A stretch of 64,000 nucleotides of DNA from Auriscalpium vulgare (Eukaryota; Basidiomycota; Agaricomycetes; Russulales; Auriscalpiaceae), in assembly GCA_019915015.1 (NCBI GenBank), contig JAHBBC010000045.1:124001-188000 (forward strand), written 5' to 3'. Below, piece after piece: positions 1 through 10,696 of this stretch. How positions within the stretch are numbered: the stretch's first letter is position 1; the number at the start of each line of letters is the position of its first letter. Under the pieces are notes generated by a model that did no database searches, was not told the origin of the DNA, and saw nothing but the letters and a program-made list of their open reading frames with translations. Both the position numbers and the translations under genes were made by a program.

Positions 1-2781
1 CCGTTTACCGACCAACTGGCCGAGCAATTCGCGGGTCGGGCTTGCGGCGCGATGCTGGATCTGTACGTCGGATACGACGAGCGAGCGTTGGACCCAGCGT
101 CGCGCGACCTCACTACGTTCCAGACCCCTTACGGCGCGCTGCGGTTGGTAACACTACCGATGGGCTGGACGAATTCAGTGCCTATCTTCCACGACGACGT
201 CACACATATCCTGAGGCCGGAAATTCCCCACGTCACGATACCGTTTATTGATGACGTACCGGTCAAGGGCCCCGCGAGCGAATACAAGGACGACCAGGGG
301 AAGTACGAGACAATCGCTGACAACGAGGGCATCCGCCGATTTGTCTGGGAACACTTTCAGAATCTCAACCGCGTCGTACAGCGCATGGGTTATTCGGGCG
401 GGACGTTTTCGGGTTGGAAGACTATTTTGTGCGCGCCCGAAATTGTCGTGGTCGGACACCGCTGCACGAGGGACGGGCGGATCCCCGACGAACAACGGGT
501 GGCTAAGATTGTGAATTGGGGGCCATGTCAAGACCTGTCCGATGTGCGGGCGTTCCTCGGGACGGTCGGGGTGCTGAGGATCTTCATCCACCATTTCGCA
601 CATCGCGCGCATGCGCTCACGCACCTTACGAGGAAAGATGTGCCATTCGAATTCGGAGCGGAACAATTAGCAGCTATGGAAGATCTCAAAAGCGCGTTGC
701 TGGAGTCGCCAGCCCTGAAACCGATCGACTATCAGTCGGGCGAACCGGTTATCCTCGCGGTCGATACGTCTCCTATTGCGGTCGGGTTCTTGCTGTGCCA
801 GGCTGACGCCGACGATCCGAAGAGTCGCAAGAAGCGTCGGTACGCACGGTTTGGGTCCATCGCGTTGAACGATCGCGAGGCGCGTTTTTCGCAACCAAAG
901 TTAGAATTATACGGCCTGTTTCGGGCGCTCCGCGCGCTGAAGATATATCTCATCGGAGTGCGGAACATGGTCGTGGAAGTCGACGCACGCTACATTCAGG
1001 GCATGCTCGACAACCCCGATATTGAACCCTCAGCCAGCATGAATCGGTGGATTATTGCCATTTTAATGTTCCATTTCGTCCTAGTTCACGTGCCCGGCCT
1101 GTTTCATGGGCCTGACGGGATGTCGCGACGAAGGCGCCAACCGGGCGACGTGGCAGAGAATGAGCACGACGGGTTCGAGGATTGGGTCGACGCAATGTAT
1201 GGCTTCATTCACCTCGTGAACGCATACGTACCGCGCAGTACAAGGCCACGGTCGGGGGATCCGCGCGACCAACCAAGGGCCGCGATCGCAACGTTCGTCA
1301 CCCAGGCAGCTCCGACAGAGTTGTCGTACGACGCCGTTGACCGCGACATCAAGGCGCAGCAGGCCGACGAGCGACTCGTTCGAGTGCGGGAATGGCACAA
1401 CACGCTCCAACGACCGGAGGGCCTCGCCGACCAAGAGTATGCGACGTTCCTAAGGTACTGCACTGAGTTCTTCCTCGATGGCACGAGTCTCTTTCGCAAG
1501 GAGCCGCAGGGGCGCCACCAGCTCGTTTTAGCACCGGAACGCCGCATAGGGGCTTTAAAAGCGTGCCACGACGACGTCGGCCATCGCGGCGCGTACCCGA
1601 CCAAGATGTTTCTCCTCGAACGCTTCTGGTGGCCCTACATGGACCGCGACGTCGCGTGGTTTGTCCGATCGTGCCACATTTGTCAAGTGCGACAGGTGAA
1701 GCACGTGCTCATTCCCCCAACGGTCGCGACCCCGGCGCCGCTGTTCGCCAAGATGTACGCTGATACCATGCACATGCCGGCTTCGCGAGGTTTCAAATAC
1801 ATCGTACAAGGCAGGTGCTCGGTCTCGCATTTCCCAGAGTGGCGCATGCTGCGTCAGGAAAATGCCAAGTCGCTCGCGCGATGGATATTCGAGGACGTAC
1901 TCTGTCGCTGGGGAGCGCTCCGGGAAATCGTAACGGATAACGGGACGCCGTACCTAGCAGCGATGAAGCACCTCGAGGAAGATTACGGCGTGCAGCACAT
2001 CCGCATCTCAGGCTATAACTCGCGATCCAACGGAATCGTAGAGCGATCGCATTTCGACGTCCGACAGGCCCTGTACAAGGCCGCCGACGGTGACGCGAGC
2101 AAGTGGGCCACGGTCGCACACTCGGTATTCTGGGCGGACAGGATCACAACGCGCAGGCGTATGGGCTGCTCCCCCTACTTCGCGGCGACTGGCACGCAGG
2201 CATTGATGCCCCTCGATATCGTAGAGGCGACGTATCTCCTACCACCGCCCGACTCAATACTGTCGACGACGGATTTAATCGCGCGACGGGCTGTCGCACT
2301 TCAGAAGCGCCGCACCCAGCTCCGTACGCTCCACTCGAAAGTGTTTGACAAGCGGCGGCATGATGCGCTGATTTTCGAGCGCGACCACGAAGCGTCGATC
2401 AAGAACTACGGCTTCCAACGAGGCGACCTTGTCCTGGTACGTTTCACGCAGTTCGAGAAATCACTCGACCGCAAGATGCTGCCTCGCTACGACGGTCCGT
2501 TCATCGTAATTGGGCGGCGACGCGGTGGACCGTACGTCCTGTGTGATATGCACGGGGCGGTCTTCGACAGGCCCACTGCGGAGTTTCGCGTCATTCCGTA
2601 CTTCGCGCGACCACACATCACGCTTCCTCCGCTACCGGAGTTCATCGACATACCCGCCCGACGACTAAACGAGCTTCTCGGACAGCTTGACCCCGACGTC
2701 CAAGCACAGGAATCACGCAGCATAGACAGCGACGCGTCGGACACCGCGAGCAACAGCGCGGAAGACGGCAGCGTCGCATGA
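1..2781 (+). CDS. Ty3/gypsy pol polyprotein, 5' truncated by the window edge
   Basis: The frame is open from base 1 (first in-window Met at 52) to the TGA ending at 2781. It reads as the 3' two thirds of a gypsy pol. The reverse transcriptase shows LPMGWTNSV and the catalytic box FIDD near bases 245-256. RNase H follows (DTSPIAVGFLLCQ near 760-800). The integrase has an HHCC finger (GHRGAYPTK ... CHICQ, about 1570-1690) and a core with D (YADTMHM), D (VTDNGTPY) and E (NGIVERSH, about 2030-2050). The C-terminal part binds no obvious chromodomain. No stop or frameshift is seen inside the visible part. Upstream gag, protease and the 5' LTR lie outside the window. A purine-rich tract starts 39 nt after the stop and probably marks the 3' LTR. 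Family assignment is strong; whether the element is active cannot be judged. Confidence 0.93.
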   Translation, partial: PFTDQLAEQFAGRACGAMLDLYVGYDERALDPASRDLTTFQTPYGALRLVTLPMGWTNSVPIFHDDVTHILRPEIPHVTIPFIDDVPVKGPASEYKDDQGKYETIADNEGIRRFVWEHFQNLNRVVQRMGYSGGTFSGWKTILCAPEIVVVGHRCTRDGRIPDEQRVAKIVNWGPCQDLSDVRAFLGTVGVLRIFIHHFAHRAHALTHLTRKDVPFEFGAEQLAAMEDLKSALLESPALKPIDYQSGEPVILAVDTSPIAVGFLLCQADADDPKSRKKRRYARFGSIALNDREARFSQPKLELYGLFRALRALKIYLIGVRNMVVEVDARYIQGMLDNPDIEPSASMNRWIIAILMFHFVLVHVPGLFHGPDGMSRRRRQPGDVAENEHDGFEDWVDAMYGFIHLVNAYVPRSTRPRSGDPRDQPRAAIATFVTQAAPTELSYDAVDRDIKAQQADERLVRVREWHNTLQRPEGLADQEYATFLRYCTEFFLDGTSLFRKEPQGRHQLVLAPERRIGALKACHDDVGHRGAYPTKMFLLERFWWPYMDRDVAWFVRSCHICQVRQVKHVLIPPTVATPAPLFAKMYADTMHMPASRGFKYIVQGRCSVSHFPEWRMLRQENAKSLARWIFEDVLCRWGALREIVTDNGTPYLAAMKHLEEDYGVQHIRISGYNSRSNGIVERSHFDVRQALYKAADGDASKWATVAHSVFWADRITTRRRMGCSPYFAATGTQALMPLDIVEATYLLPPPDSILSTTDLIARRAVALQKRRTQLRTLHSKVFDKRRHDALIFERDHEASIKNYGFQRGDLVLVRFTQFEKSLDRKMLPRYDGPFIVIGRRRGGPYVLCDMHGAVFDRPTAEFRVIPYFARPHITLPPLPEFIDIPARRLNELLGQLDPDVQAQESRSIDSDASDTASNSAEDGSVA

Positions 2782-2819
2782 CAGGCCCAATAAGACTGCT
2801 GGGGTCAGCAGTTTCCGTC

Positions 2820-2831
2820 GGGGGGAGGATG
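2820..2831 (+). promoter_or_regulatory. Polypurine tract at the presumed 3' LTR border
   Basis: GGGGGGAGGATG follows the pol stop by 39 nt. In LTR retrotransposons a purine run primes plus-strand DNA synthesis and abuts the LTR, which starts with TG. The last two bases here would be that TG. The same 12-mer occurs at 7010-7021 and 12076-12087, so it is a shared element of this TE group. The far end of the LTR was not found: bases 2830-3119 hold no gene and are AT-rich in part (2940-2965). Confidence 0.55.
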
Positions 2832-3119
2832 CGACGGTGCTACTAATTACGTTAAGGAGATACATCGCGGACATTGCACGGGGCCGGCGAAAAGGCACGA
2901 TAGTCTTATTCCATTTCTCTTCTCCTTTTGCGATGGGGGAACATTTTATTTTATTTTTCGGTTCCAAGGCGCGACGAGACACGGACTAAAAAGAAGCAGG
3001 AAACACGAAGAGACAGGCAGCAAGGCGTAAGGTGAGCAAAGAAGAGGTAGAGAAGAACACGGGGACTATAGTACAGTACGAGCGACGAGAAAACAAGAAA
3101 AGGCCAAGGAGTGGCCACC

Positions 3120-5214
3120 CTACTCAGCAACGTCCATATAAACGGTCTCGACGGCGTCGCCGACGTCGGAACCGTCCTCCTCGCTGCTCTCCTCGACTCC
3201 GACCACGCCTTCCTCGCTCTCCTCTTCGTCGTCGTCCGTCTCGTCGTCGACACCCGCTGGATCGGCAGGCGCGGCAAGGGGGATACCGCCGGCCGAGGGA
3301 AGGTCCTCCGCGCTCTCCGCGCCATCCGACACGGCGGGCGTACGAGCAGCGCGCCGGCGACCATACGTGCGCAGCACGGGATGCACGGGAGCCGGGGACG
3401 CGCGCGACTCTACGGAGGGGGCGCGAGCAGGCGCCAGCTCATCCTCCTCCTCATCGCTAACAATCGGGGCGGCGGGAGTAGAGGCGGCGACGGAGCTGGG
3501 CGGAATGGTGGCGAGGGTGGGCGAGTCAGAGCGCCGGTGACCACTGGGCCCAGCGACCGGCGAACTACGGAGGGAGGGAGAGCGGGAGGCCTCGGAAGCC
3601 ACAGCGTCGGCGGACACGCGCGAGCCGAACTGGTGCTCGAGCTGGGCAAGGCGCACGAGGAGCCGGTCGTGACGGTAGGGCCACAGGTTGAGCGTCGTCG
3701 CGCTAGCAGCCAGCTCCGCCCGGACGAGCGCGATGGAGTCGGCATGGTCGGAGAAGTTGTCGGCAGGAGGGAGGTCCTCGAAACGCCGCGCATCCTCGTC
3801 CACCGACGCCAGCACGGACGCGAGGAGGTCGCGAGCCCGACGTGGGGAATCTGAAGGGAGGGAAGAACAGGTGAGTGTTAGGAGAAGGGTAAGAGGGGCG
3901 CAGCAACGTACCTGCAGAGTCGGCGGCCGCCAGTAAGTCCGCAAGGAACTTGGCGAAGAAGGGCGCTGCCACAGGCGCCGCAGCGCCGCGACGGGAGGCA
4001 GAACGCGGCCGGGGGGCACGAGAAGGAGCGCGGGAGCGGACCGACCGACCACGGGAACGGTGGGGGGAAGGGGCGCGAGGGCGCGAACCGTCCACGAGTA
4101 CAGCGCCGCCGCAGCCCTTGCGCTGGGCGCGACAGCGGATGCACTTGGTGGGGCGGTGAGGCTTGAACTCACAACGCACCGGCCCGCGCACGAAACCAGC
4201 CTGGCAGCGGCCGCAGCGGGTAGAAGTCTGGAAGGGTGGACGGTCAGCAACAGCAGGGGAGATGGGGAGGGGGTAGCTCACCTTGATGCGCTCACCAGCG
4301 TACCGCTCGGTGTGCGTCGGGCGGCGATCCAACCGGTGGAACAAGGGGTCGCCGTCACTGTCTACCGCCTCCGACAGCGAGTCGTCGAGACCACTACCCG
4401 GCGACGTCGACGAACGGCTGCGACGGCGGCGAGGGGCGGGCCGACCCTTTTTGGCGGTGCGACCGCGCCGGGGTTGAGGCGACTCGGTCGCGTGGGGAGA
4501 CGAGAGGGGTGTGGGGGAGTGCGAGGTGCGGCGCTTCCCGGCGGCTTGGGACGGAGGCTGGACGGTCGCAGTGGCGGTACGCGCGGCGAGGCGCTCCCCG
4601 CGGGCAGAAGGCGGCGGCGGGACCGGCCCCGGGAGCGGCAACACCACCTCCGCGCGGTTCGCGAGCACGCGACGAGCCTGCGTAAAGAGCGGGCAGAAAG
4701 AAAGGGGCGAGGTTAGCGGGTGACGACAAGGACCGCCGATACACGCACCTTGGGGCGGAGCCGGGTAACGGAAGGGTCGGCCACGGCGACGGTGCCCTCA
4801 CGCGTCCCAGCGCCGACGAGGGGCGACGGCGTGGCAACGGTCGGAGCGGACCGCGGCACGGTCGCCTGGGGCGCTTCAGGGGCCTCCGCAGCCTCGTCGT
4901 CTTCGTTCGCCTCGTCGAGGAACAGGGGCGGGGGTCGCACGGCTTCTTCAAGCGCGTCGTACCGCGCGCGCGCCTCGGGGGAGAACGTCACCCCACGACC
5001 ACGGGCGTCGTAGTAGGCACGCTAGGAAATCGCAAGTCAGAAAGGAAGGCGAGATCAGGAAGAGCAGACGTACCAGGAGCTGGCGCGCTTGCGGGCGCAG
5101 CAGCGCGAGTTGGGCCTCGGAGGTGGCGTCACGCGCCATGGGCCCGAGTAAGCCCAGCTGGAGATCCAGCATGGCGCGGGTAGCGGTGGCGTCGGCGACG
5201 GTGGCAGCGTCCAT
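3120..5214 (-). CDS. Retroelement-associated six-cysteine protein, five exons
   Basis: The model is complement(3120..3850, 3912..4227, 4282..4677, 4749..5021, 5074..5214). All four introns (52-71 nt) have GT...AG borders and the five exons close in frame to 618 aa. The start ATG is at 5214 in MDAATVADATATRAML. The middle carries a six-cysteine cluster in exon 4 (CGRC ... C ... CIRC ... C; spacing C-x2-C-x10-C-x9-C-x2-C-x6-C), flanked by Arg/Ser/Pro-rich sequence, which suggests zinc and nucleic-acid binding. The C-terminus is acidic (runs of D/E before DVAE). I do not recognise a named family. It sits between retroelement remains and is antisense to the gypsy pol, so an element-encoded accessory or gag-like role is an inference only. 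Confidence 0.6.
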
Positions 5215-5703
5215 GGGGTGAGGAATCGGGGGAGCGGGAAGGCGAGCGAGCGAGGTGAGGGGAAGAGGGAAGAAGGGCGACGGCGACTTCGCCGCAGGCG
5301 CACGAACAATGGTGCGTGCGTGGGAGCGACCGGCCGCGTGGCCCGGCCAGAGCGCTGGTTTTGCCTCCGAGCGCCCACGATGCCGGGTCGATCCGCGATC
5401 TGATCAGCGATTGTTGATTTGATCCCGCGACGTACACCGGGCCGCGGCGGGACGACGCGCGCGGCCAAGCCGCGTGGCGACCACGTGCCCCCGTCGCGAG
5501 CGAAATCTCTCAAGTCATTGGCGCCCGTCCCTCCCTCGACGCGCGGCCCCTGCACACTGACGTCGCCTAACCAGGCAATGGGTCGCAGATCTAATAGTCC
5601 TATTGGGAGGCATTCAACGACGTACATGCAGATGCAAAATGACTACACTAACGCGGGCGCTTTCTTTCCCTCTACTCCTCGACGCCCCGACAACGCGACA
5701 AAG
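5215..5703. other. Gene-free GC-rich spacer
   Basis: No convincing exon is visible on either strand. The left part is the presumed promoter and 5' leader of the minus-strand six-cysteine gene. Confidence 0.4.
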
Positions 5704-6885
5704 CTATGGTATGGCAGGGTCGTCGCGTGGGATGCGCCCCTGCTGGCTGACACGACCCCGATTCGCGCCTCCACCTCGGCGACCGCGGTGAACGTTCTGC
5801 CACCCCATCGGGACAGCGCGAAACGTCACGATCTCATCCAGAAACATAGTCGGGTTGCTGTGGATGTCGGCCAACAATTGAGTGGGGAGGTTCGACGCGA
5901 GGATCGCGCTTTCTATCGCAGTCCGGGCATGGAGGCTGTCGATCGTGGTAGCCCACTGCAACGAGTCGCGAAGAAACGCCGCCGCGGCGGCCTCCAGCGA
6001 CCCATCCGCCGAATCAAAAGCGTCAACGTAGGGACCCCAGCGACCGCGCGCACTCCGATCGTCGGGTCGCGCGACTCGAGCGATGGTAGCATAGACCGAT
6101 TCCACGGTCGCCACCGTCTCGGTAGTGTGGGTGATAAGAGTGTCGGAGAGGGGATGCGCGAGGGTGCGCAGGAGGTCGGGAAGGGATACGCCAGTGGTCG
6201 AGTAGGCCAGGCGATGGACCTCGGACAAGAGGGCCTCCTCCCCGCCATTCAGGCGCTGGAGCGCGGACGCGCAAGCCTCCATCGTGGAAATAAACTCCGC
6301 GTGCACGGTCGCGTCAATGCCCGCGCCGCGACCAGTAGGATGAGCGGCCAGGCAGAGCTCGCCGAGGCTGCGGCGGTACTGGGGGACGGACGTGCGACCC
6401 GATTCGAACGCTGCCCACAGAGCACCCTCGCAAAGGCGGGCGAGCTGCCGAGCATGATCGCGATTGTTGGGAAAGGTGAAGCCAGCAATTGGGCGAACTG
6501 CGAACGTCGGATCGAGTGGAGCGGACGTCGGGGGCGCGATGTCGCTGATGAGAATACCACCCCACTCGGCGAAGGCAATACGCGACTCGGGGGACACGGT
6601 GAACAACGTCTCGAAGATCGGGCCCGCAATCGCCTGCACCAGGCGGAGGACGGACGGCTTCGCGGTAGTGAAAACTTCGCCCTGGAACAACCCGACACCA
6701 GGATGAGCGGCGGTCGCGATAACAATGCGAGGACGTACGTAGAGGGCGGCTACCTTGCGACCCCACTCTTCACGATCCGCGACCAGGGTCTCTACGGGGG
6801 CGGTCTCCAAGTCAATGGCAGGGGGCGCGAGGAGTAAGCCGACAAGGGCGAGTGCGCGCGATTCAAGGGCAAAGGTCGACGACAT
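5704..6885 (-). CDS. Retroelement-associated hypothetical protein A (single exon)
   Basis: The frame starts at ATG 6885 and gives 393 aa without introns. The protein is rich in Ala, Leu and Thr, apparently mostly helical, with a basic glycine-rich tail (RGRRGGGANRGR) that could bind nucleic acid. An early segment REEWGRKVAAL resembles ERWGQEVLAVI in the gene at 11923-10697, and both are followed by a helical stretch with a P-I-x-E pattern, so the two look like distant paralogues. Both starts lie 100-165 nt downstream (on the minus strand) of the sequence complementary to GGGGGGAGGATG. No known domain is recognised. It could be the gag-like or antisense ORF of an LTR element. The Harbinger element has inserted upstream of it. 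Confidence 0.5.
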   Translation of the reverse strand: MSSTFALESRALALVGLLLAPPAIDLETAPVETLVADREEWGRKVAALYVRPRIVIATAAHPGVGLFQGEVFTTAKPSVLRLVQAIAGPIFETLFTVSPESRIAFAEWGGILISDIAPPTSAPLDPTFAVRPIAGFTFPNNRDHARQLARLCEGALWAAFESGRTSVPQYRRSLGELCLAAHPTGRGAGIDATVHAEFISTMEACASALQRLNGGEEALLSEVHRLAYSTTGVSLPDLLRTLAHPLSDTLITHTTETVATVESVYATIARVARPDDRSARGRWGPYVDAFDSADGSLEAAAAAFLRDSLQWATTIDSLHARTAIESAILASNLPTQLLADIHSNPTMFLDEIVTFRAVPMGWQNVHRGRRGGGANRGRVSQQGRIPRDDPAIP

Positions 6886-7009
6886 GTCAGACAATGGGTC
6901 GCAGGCACCAACAGCCCGCGTTTTGTACGCCGTCGGGCACTTGTCGCGACCCGATGCACCGCGGTTTGACCGGGGAATGCGCGTCTGGGGACAGGCGCAG
7001 ATTTCAGTT

Positions 7010-7021
7010 GGGGGGAGGATG
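7010..7021 (+). promoter_or_regulatory. Second copy of the GGGGGGAGGATG tract
   Basis: It is preceded by CAGTT, as at 12071-12075. Read on the plus strand it looks like a polypurine tract plus LTR start. Read on the minus strand it sits in the 5' region of the gene starting at 6885. Orientation cannot be settled from one copy. Confidence 0.45.
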
Positions 7022-7233
7022 GCCAGTCGCGAGCGACGAGGAGAAAGATAGGGATTTCCTCGGCGACGGGTGACCAGCCCGCGCAGGGCACACAAGGAAC
7101 AAGTGGCCAGAAGTGAGCGGGACAAGACAAAGTCGGAACCGACCACGCGCGACCGAACCCGCGACCCATCAGAATACTGTCGGAGACCTCGCGACGCTAC
7201 GAGTTGCCTACGCAGCGGAACACGACGATCATT

Positions 7234-7301
7234 AGGGGAGCTCAGAGTAGACCGTTTTCGTTTCCGTTTCGTTTTCAAACGCCTTTCGTTTTCGATTCGG
7301 C
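7234..7301 (+). repeat. Left terminal inverted repeat of the Harbinger element
   Basis: 68 bp, identical to the reverse complement of 10554-10621. The inner part is a run of TTTTCGTTTCC-type repeats. Confidence 0.97.
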
Positions 7302-7386
7302 GCCCCGGCGTGATATTACATAATGTCACTCAATCTACGCCGCTGCGCGACACCGCCGCCATTGCTTTCGAGCTCTTCCACCAGCC

Positions 7387-8710
7387 ATGGCCCGTGCTAC
7401 CTACCACGATGAGATTATCGACGCATACATCACATATATGGCTATCCAGATGGCACTCATGCCTCCATCTTCAGCCACAGCTATGATGGAGCAGCTCCAA
7501 CGCGATAGCTCAATCCTTCACACCATCCTATCCTCCCGCTACATCAACCCCCGTCCTCCCGTCGTTAAAGCCGGCAATCTCCAGCTTGCATGGGAGTATG
7601 CACAGGATCCTGCCCATCACCACCGCTTTATCAACATGCTCCGTGTCTCTCCCCACGTCTTCGACACTATCCTTGGCCTCATCGAGGGTCATCCCGTATT
7701 CCAGAACAACTCGAACACCCCGCAGGAGGATATCCGAACGCAATTAGCGGTGACCCTGTACCGTATGGGTCGCTATGGCAATGGCGCATCTCTCGAGGAT
7801 ATCAGCCGTGCAGCGGGCTGTTCAGAGGGCGCTGTGGAGCTATACACGGAGAGATGTCAGGAGGCGCTGATGTCCTTGCATGGGATGTTTGTACGGCCGC
7901 TAACAGAGGAGGAGAAAGAGGTCGAGAAAAGGTGGATTGATGAGCAGCTTGGTTTCACGGGATCCACCTGGAGGGAGGGATGGGTGATGTACGACGGGAC
8001 AATTGTTGTCCTGTACAGTCGCCCCGGCCTCGACGGTGACGCGTACTACACAAGGAAGTGCAACTATGGGTTCAACGTCCAGGTATGCTGGATATCTTCT
8101 AATAGCTCCTGACTGACATATCTGTACACAGATTGGCAATACACCGTCGAATCTACGAATCGTTGACTATTCGCTTGGCATGACCGGTTCTGCTCATGAT
8201 GCATCTGCATTTGAGCATACTGCAGCTGTCAAGCATACCGACTGGTTCTTCAGAGGTGACGAGTTTGCATGGGGTGACTCTGCGTACCCTGTCAGCTCGC
8301 GGACCATCCCAGTTCACAAGAAACCAGCGTCGTTAGACCGCTCAAATGCCTTATTCGACAAACACGTAGCTCGCCTACGCGTTCGCTCTGAACACACCAT
8401 GGGTGCACTCAAGGGCCGATGGCAATCCCTTCGTGGCTTACGGCTCAATATCCGTTACAATCGGGACCATATACGAGCGTGTCGGTGGATTTCATGTTGC
8501 ATCATCTTGCACAACGCAGTGCTCGACATCGAAGGATGGGCGAGTGGGACAAGCTTTGCGACTTGGCACTCACGTGCTCAGGAAGAGGACGATAGGGGGG
8601 AGCCAGATGATCCTATAGATGATGATATCACAGAGGATGATGATTGCGAGGCTAGGAGACGTGGCCTTGTGGCAGAAATAGTAGCCGCTCAACGAGCAGG
8701 ACTTGTATAA
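7387..8710 (+). CDS. PIF/Harbinger (HARBI1-like, DDE_4) transposase
   Basis: Two exons, 7387..8082 and 8132..8710, with a 49-nt intron (GTATGC...ACACAG), close in frame to 424 aa. The N-terminal 170 residues are helical with a winged/HTH-like stretch (LEDISRAAGCSEGAVELY) typical of HARBI1. The catalytic core follows: first Asp in YDGTIVVL, second Asp in IVDYSLGMTGSAHDASAF, then GDSAYP and the Glu in SEHTMGALKGRW. All expected acidic residues are present. The enzyme cuts and pastes the surrounding element, normally together with the second element protein encoded convergently at 10422-8826. The tail is acidic. The ATG at 7387 is the first in frame and lies 153 bp from the left element end. Confidence 0.93.
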
Positions 8711-8825
8711 ATGAACAAGATTAAATCTGAGATTGTAAAGAGTAAGAGAGATATAATCAGAAAGAAGAAAGGACTGTGTAGCATTAAATGAGAGGCTGCA
8801 GTTAGAAAGGACAAAAGCAAAATGA

Positions 8826-10422
8826 TCAGACTAAGCCTCGCTCCAACTCGTCTGGAACCACAGATGATCCTCGTCCAAGATCTCTGTCCAACTGGCTCTC
8901 ATCCCAGGGAGGACTATTTTCTCTCTGGCTTGTCATCTCGCTCTCGGGCTCATCATCCGGAGGTGTCGATGCGCGCGGCAGAGATGAAGGCGTCGATGCA
9001 GCGGTTGACATAGAGCCCGTGCGTGAGATGGAACGAGCGGGCGTAGCGGCGGCGACAACCAGAGGAGGATTCTGAAGGCGCGATATATTTTCACGGAGAT
9101 CTTGAAGCTGCAGCTGAAGGTCATCGTCAAGTGCTTCCGACTTGCGGCGATACTCATCGTTCGTCCACAAGCCAATCTGCAGCTCACGAAAGAGGCGGTC
9201 GTGGCGATCGCGAGCGTCTTGGCGAAGACTATTCATGTCATCGCGCAGCCTGTCGACAGCTTTGCGGATGTTCTCTTCCTTTGACACCGCAAAGCTACGC
9301 CTGCCACATGAATTAGTCCACGTGCATTACCAACAACTAGTATTACTTACTCGATGGACTCCTTCAGTATGTCTTGAATGCCGGTGCGTGACGTGGGCTT
9401 GAAGCGACCCTTCAAGCTCTCCAGCTTCTCTTCCGACAGGTGTGCGGGAGTCTTCTTCGCACTTGCTTGCGACGAGGGCGGCACGCGGTTCTCTTTGGGA
9501 GTGTGTGGCGTCTGCGGTGGCGATCCCGGGCCGGGTGCGGTCGCAGAAGAGTCTTGCGCGAGAGGCGCCGGGCCATCGTGAACGCGTAGGACGGGGTCTA
9601 TGTCCTCTTCGCGCGGTTGCCGCACAGGTGGCGCGTCGTCGGGAGGCTGATAGTGCACTGTGCGGTGACCGTCCGGACCAACCCCAGTCGTGATGATGAT
9701 CGGGTTTTCATTTGGGCGGGTGGCAAGGATCGCGTGAATTCGGGGGAAGACAGCGAACTCGGCCTCGATCTCCTCTGCACAGGATGTGTTAGCCTCCAGC
9801 GTGCTCATCGGAGATCACAAAATGAACTTACGCCAGATATTCTTGTGGCGTGCATCGGTATCCTCGGATGGGCCATCTGGCCCTATGTAGCAGACCAAAT
9901 ACTCATCTGGACCATCGTCGGCATCACCTGTGTCGACGATGGCCTCATTCCCAGTGAGGACACCTCCACCCGTGCACTTAATGCGCCGAACCTTGGAGTG
10001 ATAGGTGATGCGTAGCCTACACAAGCCTGTGAGCACGTATGAGGCATCCAATAAGGGTATGGACATACTGATTTATTTTCCCGAGCACCTTTGCTCCCAG
10101 ACTGACGAAATCCGAGTCCGGAGCATCCTTCCAGAGGATGCGAGCAAGCCGCTGACCCGCTGCGACCTTACTTTCTCCGCTTTTCTTCTGGAAAGATGTC
10201 AGTAACAAAGCCCAGATGATGCGTGGGCCACCTGCATACCTCACCACGCTTGTTACCAAACATAACCTTGCGATTTTGCGGCTGTTCGAGCTCCGTGATG
10301 AGCTGCAGGAGCAGCTCATTTGGCTTCTTATTTGTGCCCCAGCTGATGTTCTCCTCACGGGATTTCTTGCCCGGAGCTGTCTCAGGCTGGTCGGAGTCCG
10401 AGCGGCCGCGTTTCCGGGGCAT
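8826..10422 (-). CDS. Second Harbinger protein (Myb/SANT-like DNA-binding partner, putative)
   Basis: The model is complement(8826..9300, 9351..9774, 9832..10016, 10069..10187, 10240..10422). All introns are 50-57 nt GT...AG and the frame closes to 461 aa. The N-terminus is basic (MPRKRGRSDSD); a compact helical region around residues 30-160 (ELLLQLITELE ... IEAEFAVFPRIHAIL) fits the trihelix/Myb-like domain that Harbinger elements encode beside the transposase. The C-terminal third contains a coiled-coil-like run (RLRDDMNSLRQDARDRH). In animals the partner protein carries the transposase to the nucleus and binds the element ends; that role is inferred from the family, not shown here. Confidence 0.8.
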
Positions 10423-10553
10423 TAAGAGAGTAGGAGAGTGTAGATTAAGGAGGTATCGCGAGGGAATGAGTGTGTGAGACACGAAGACGCCGCACAACGC
10501 GAGCGTCACCTAAAGTCACACGATTGTCACACATCGGGTCACTTATGCCGCGG

Positions 10554-10621
10554 GCCGAATCGAAAACGAAAGGCGTTTGAAAACGAAACGGAAACGAAAA
10601 CGGTCTACTCTGAGCTCCCCT
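10554..10621 (-). repeat. Right terminal inverted repeat of the Harbinger element
   Basis: Perfect inverted copy of 7234-7301, followed by the target duplicate ATT at 10622-10624. Confidence 0.97.
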
Positions 10622-10696
10622 ATTGCTATGAGACATTGGGGCCACAGTCCTGTGCGATTCACGGTGGCCGAAGAGACCATTTACAGAAGGGGTACA

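Larger units (their letters stand above)
7231..10624. mobile_element. PIF/Harbinger DNA transposon, apparently complete
   Basis: The element spans 7234-10621 (3388 bp). Its ends are 68-bp inverted repeats (7234-7301 and 10554-10621), identical when compared base by base; they begin AGGGGAGCTCAGAG. A 3-bp target duplication ATT lies at 7231-7233 and 10622-10624, the size expected for PIF/Harbinger. Inside are two convergent genes: the DDE transposase (7387-8710, plus) and a second protein (10422-8826, minus), the standard two-gene Harbinger plan. Both reading frames close without defects. Perfect repeats and intact frames suggest recent insertion. It landed between two retroelement-associated minus-strand genes. 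Confidence 0.95.

Noticed and set aside
175..666. 163-aa minus-strand frame overlapping the gypsy pol
   Set aside because: It is the antisense shadow of the RT coding frame, with no family features or splice signals.
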